The notes below the pieces were generated by a model. It had not been told where the DNA came from. It worked only from the letters and a program-made list of their open reading frames with translations, and ran no database searches. Position numbers and translations under genes: made by a program. A stretch of DNA of 5,994 nt from positions 1 to 5,994 of the forward strand of contig WSZY01000210.1 of NCBI GenBank assembly GCA_013139875.1, written 5' to 3'. Each line of letters opens with the position of its first letter. Positions within the stretch are counted from its first letter, which is position 1. Source of the DNA: Mariprofundaceae bacterium. GTDB taxonomy: Bacteria > Pseudomonadota > Zetaproteobacteria > Mariprofundales > Mariprofundaceae. Below, one piece after another: positions 5,252 through 5,994 of the stretch.

Positions 5252-5994
5252 TGTCATCAGACTCACAGCTAACTTCCCATGTTATTGGTGTCGGGGGCTA
5301 TCTGCCGGAGCGGGTTCTGAGTAATGATGAGCTCTCAACAATGGTTGATACATCTGATGAGTGGATTCGTGAGCGCACCGGTATTCGTCAGCGCCATATT
5401 ATTGCCAAAGATCAGTACACCTCTGATCTGGCAACCGAAGCTGCAAGGCAGGCACTGGATGATGCAGGCCTCACGATTGATGACATTGATGCCATTGTTG
5501 TTGCAACCACTACTCCGGATCTGATTTTCCCTTCCACGGCCAGCATTGTTCAGTACAAACTGGGTGGTAAGGATTTTCCTGCCTGGGACATTCAGGCGGT
5601 CTGCTCAGGCTTTGTTTACGGACTGGCTCAGGTCGATGGCATGATGCGCGGTGGCATGTTCAGACGCGTGCTGCTGATTGGTGCTGAATCAATGAGCCGG
5701 ATTCTGGATTGGCAGGATCGTCTGACATGTGTGCTGTTCGGTGACGGGGCCGGTGCTGTGGTACTTGAGGCGCGTGATCCGGATGCGGCTAACGGCGTGA
5801 TCGGCTCTGTTCTTCATTGTGATGGATCATATCGGCATCTGTTGATGGCACAGCATTCACATTCCGGGAGTGTGCCGGGTGAAGATCCGACAGATTTCCA
5901 GGTGGATTCGGCCGGTGTTGCAGCGATTGAGATGAAGGGTAATGAAGTTTTCCGTGTGGCTGTCACCAAGTTGGGCGAGGTGGTTGGTGAAGTG
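5251..5994 (+). CDS. fabH: Beta-ketoacyl-ACP synthase III, 3'-truncated by the window edge
   Basis: FabH condenses acetyl-CoA with malonyl-ACP to start fatty acid synthesis. The frame is open from the ATG at 5251 to the window end (248 codons of an expected 320 or so). Visible hallmarks are MVDTSDEWIRERTGIRQRHI (31-50), whose Trp38 corresponds to a CoA-contacting residue in E. coli FabH; the catalytic Cys118 in DIQAVCSGF; FGDGAGAVVLE (163-173); DGSY; and MKGNEVFRVAV. The active-site His and Asn would lie beyond the window. Compared with my recollection of E. coli FabH there are about six extra N-terminal residues, and a longer loop between DGSY and GNEVF (about 12 extra residues, with the run HSHSGS). 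The start overlaps the plsX stop (TGATG), with only a weak GGCGGA upstream, so coupling is likely. Confidence 0.96.
   Translation, partial: MSSDSQLTSHVIGVGGYLPERVLSNDELSTMVDTSDEWIRERTGIRQRHIIAKDQYTSDLATEAARQALDDAGLTIDDIDAIVVATTTPDLIFPSTASIVQYKLGGKDFPAWDIQAVCSGFVYGLAQVDGMMRGGMFRRVLLIGAESMSRILDWQDRLTCVLFGDGAGAVVLEARDPDAANGVIGSVLHCDGSYRHLLMAQHSHSGSVPGEDPTDFQVDSAGVAAIEMKGNEVFRVAVTKLGEVVGEV

Overview
The window is a gene-dense piece of a proteobacterial chromosome of roughly 50% G+C. No mobile element, CRISPR array, tRNA or rRNA was seen. PdxB and Orn are typical of gammaproteobacteria. The DUF177 protein and ribosomal protein L32, however, both keep full zinc-type cysteine sets that E. coli has lost. 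That mixture suggests an early-branching proteobacterium, and a Zetaproteobacterium (Mariprofundus-like) or a deep gammaproteobacterium would fit. This placement is inference from protein character only.

Layout. Bases 1-1649 (+) hold the 3' part of pdxB (vitamin B6 synthesis) and then orn (oligoribonuclease), 5 bp apart and probably co-transcribed. Convergent to them, with only 3 bp between stop codons, is a 539-codon gene on the minus strand (1653-3272). Its product is a poorly characterised protein with a long helical N-terminal part, a degenerate PilZ-type (cyclic-di-GMP binding) beta-barrel, and a further beta-rich tail. Bases 3273-3462 are a divergent control region. They carry a good promoter candidate for each direction, a strong terminator-like hairpin reading on the minus strand, and an inverted repeat over the predicted start of the plus-strand transcript.

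Bases 3463-5994 (+) are the conserved cluster yceD (DUF177) - rpmF (L32) - plsX - fabH, which links ribosome assembly to the start of fatty acid and phospholipid synthesis. rpmF/plsX and plsX/fabH each overlap by one base (TAATG and TGATG), which implies translational coupling. fabH runs off the right edge.

The window is mostly ordinary core genome, and I found no clear new system. The points most worth a second look are the divergent PilZ-like protein sitting beside Orn (the enzyme that removes the c-di-GMP breakdown product pGpG), the structured divergent promoter region, and the hairpin next to the rpmF ribosome binding site.
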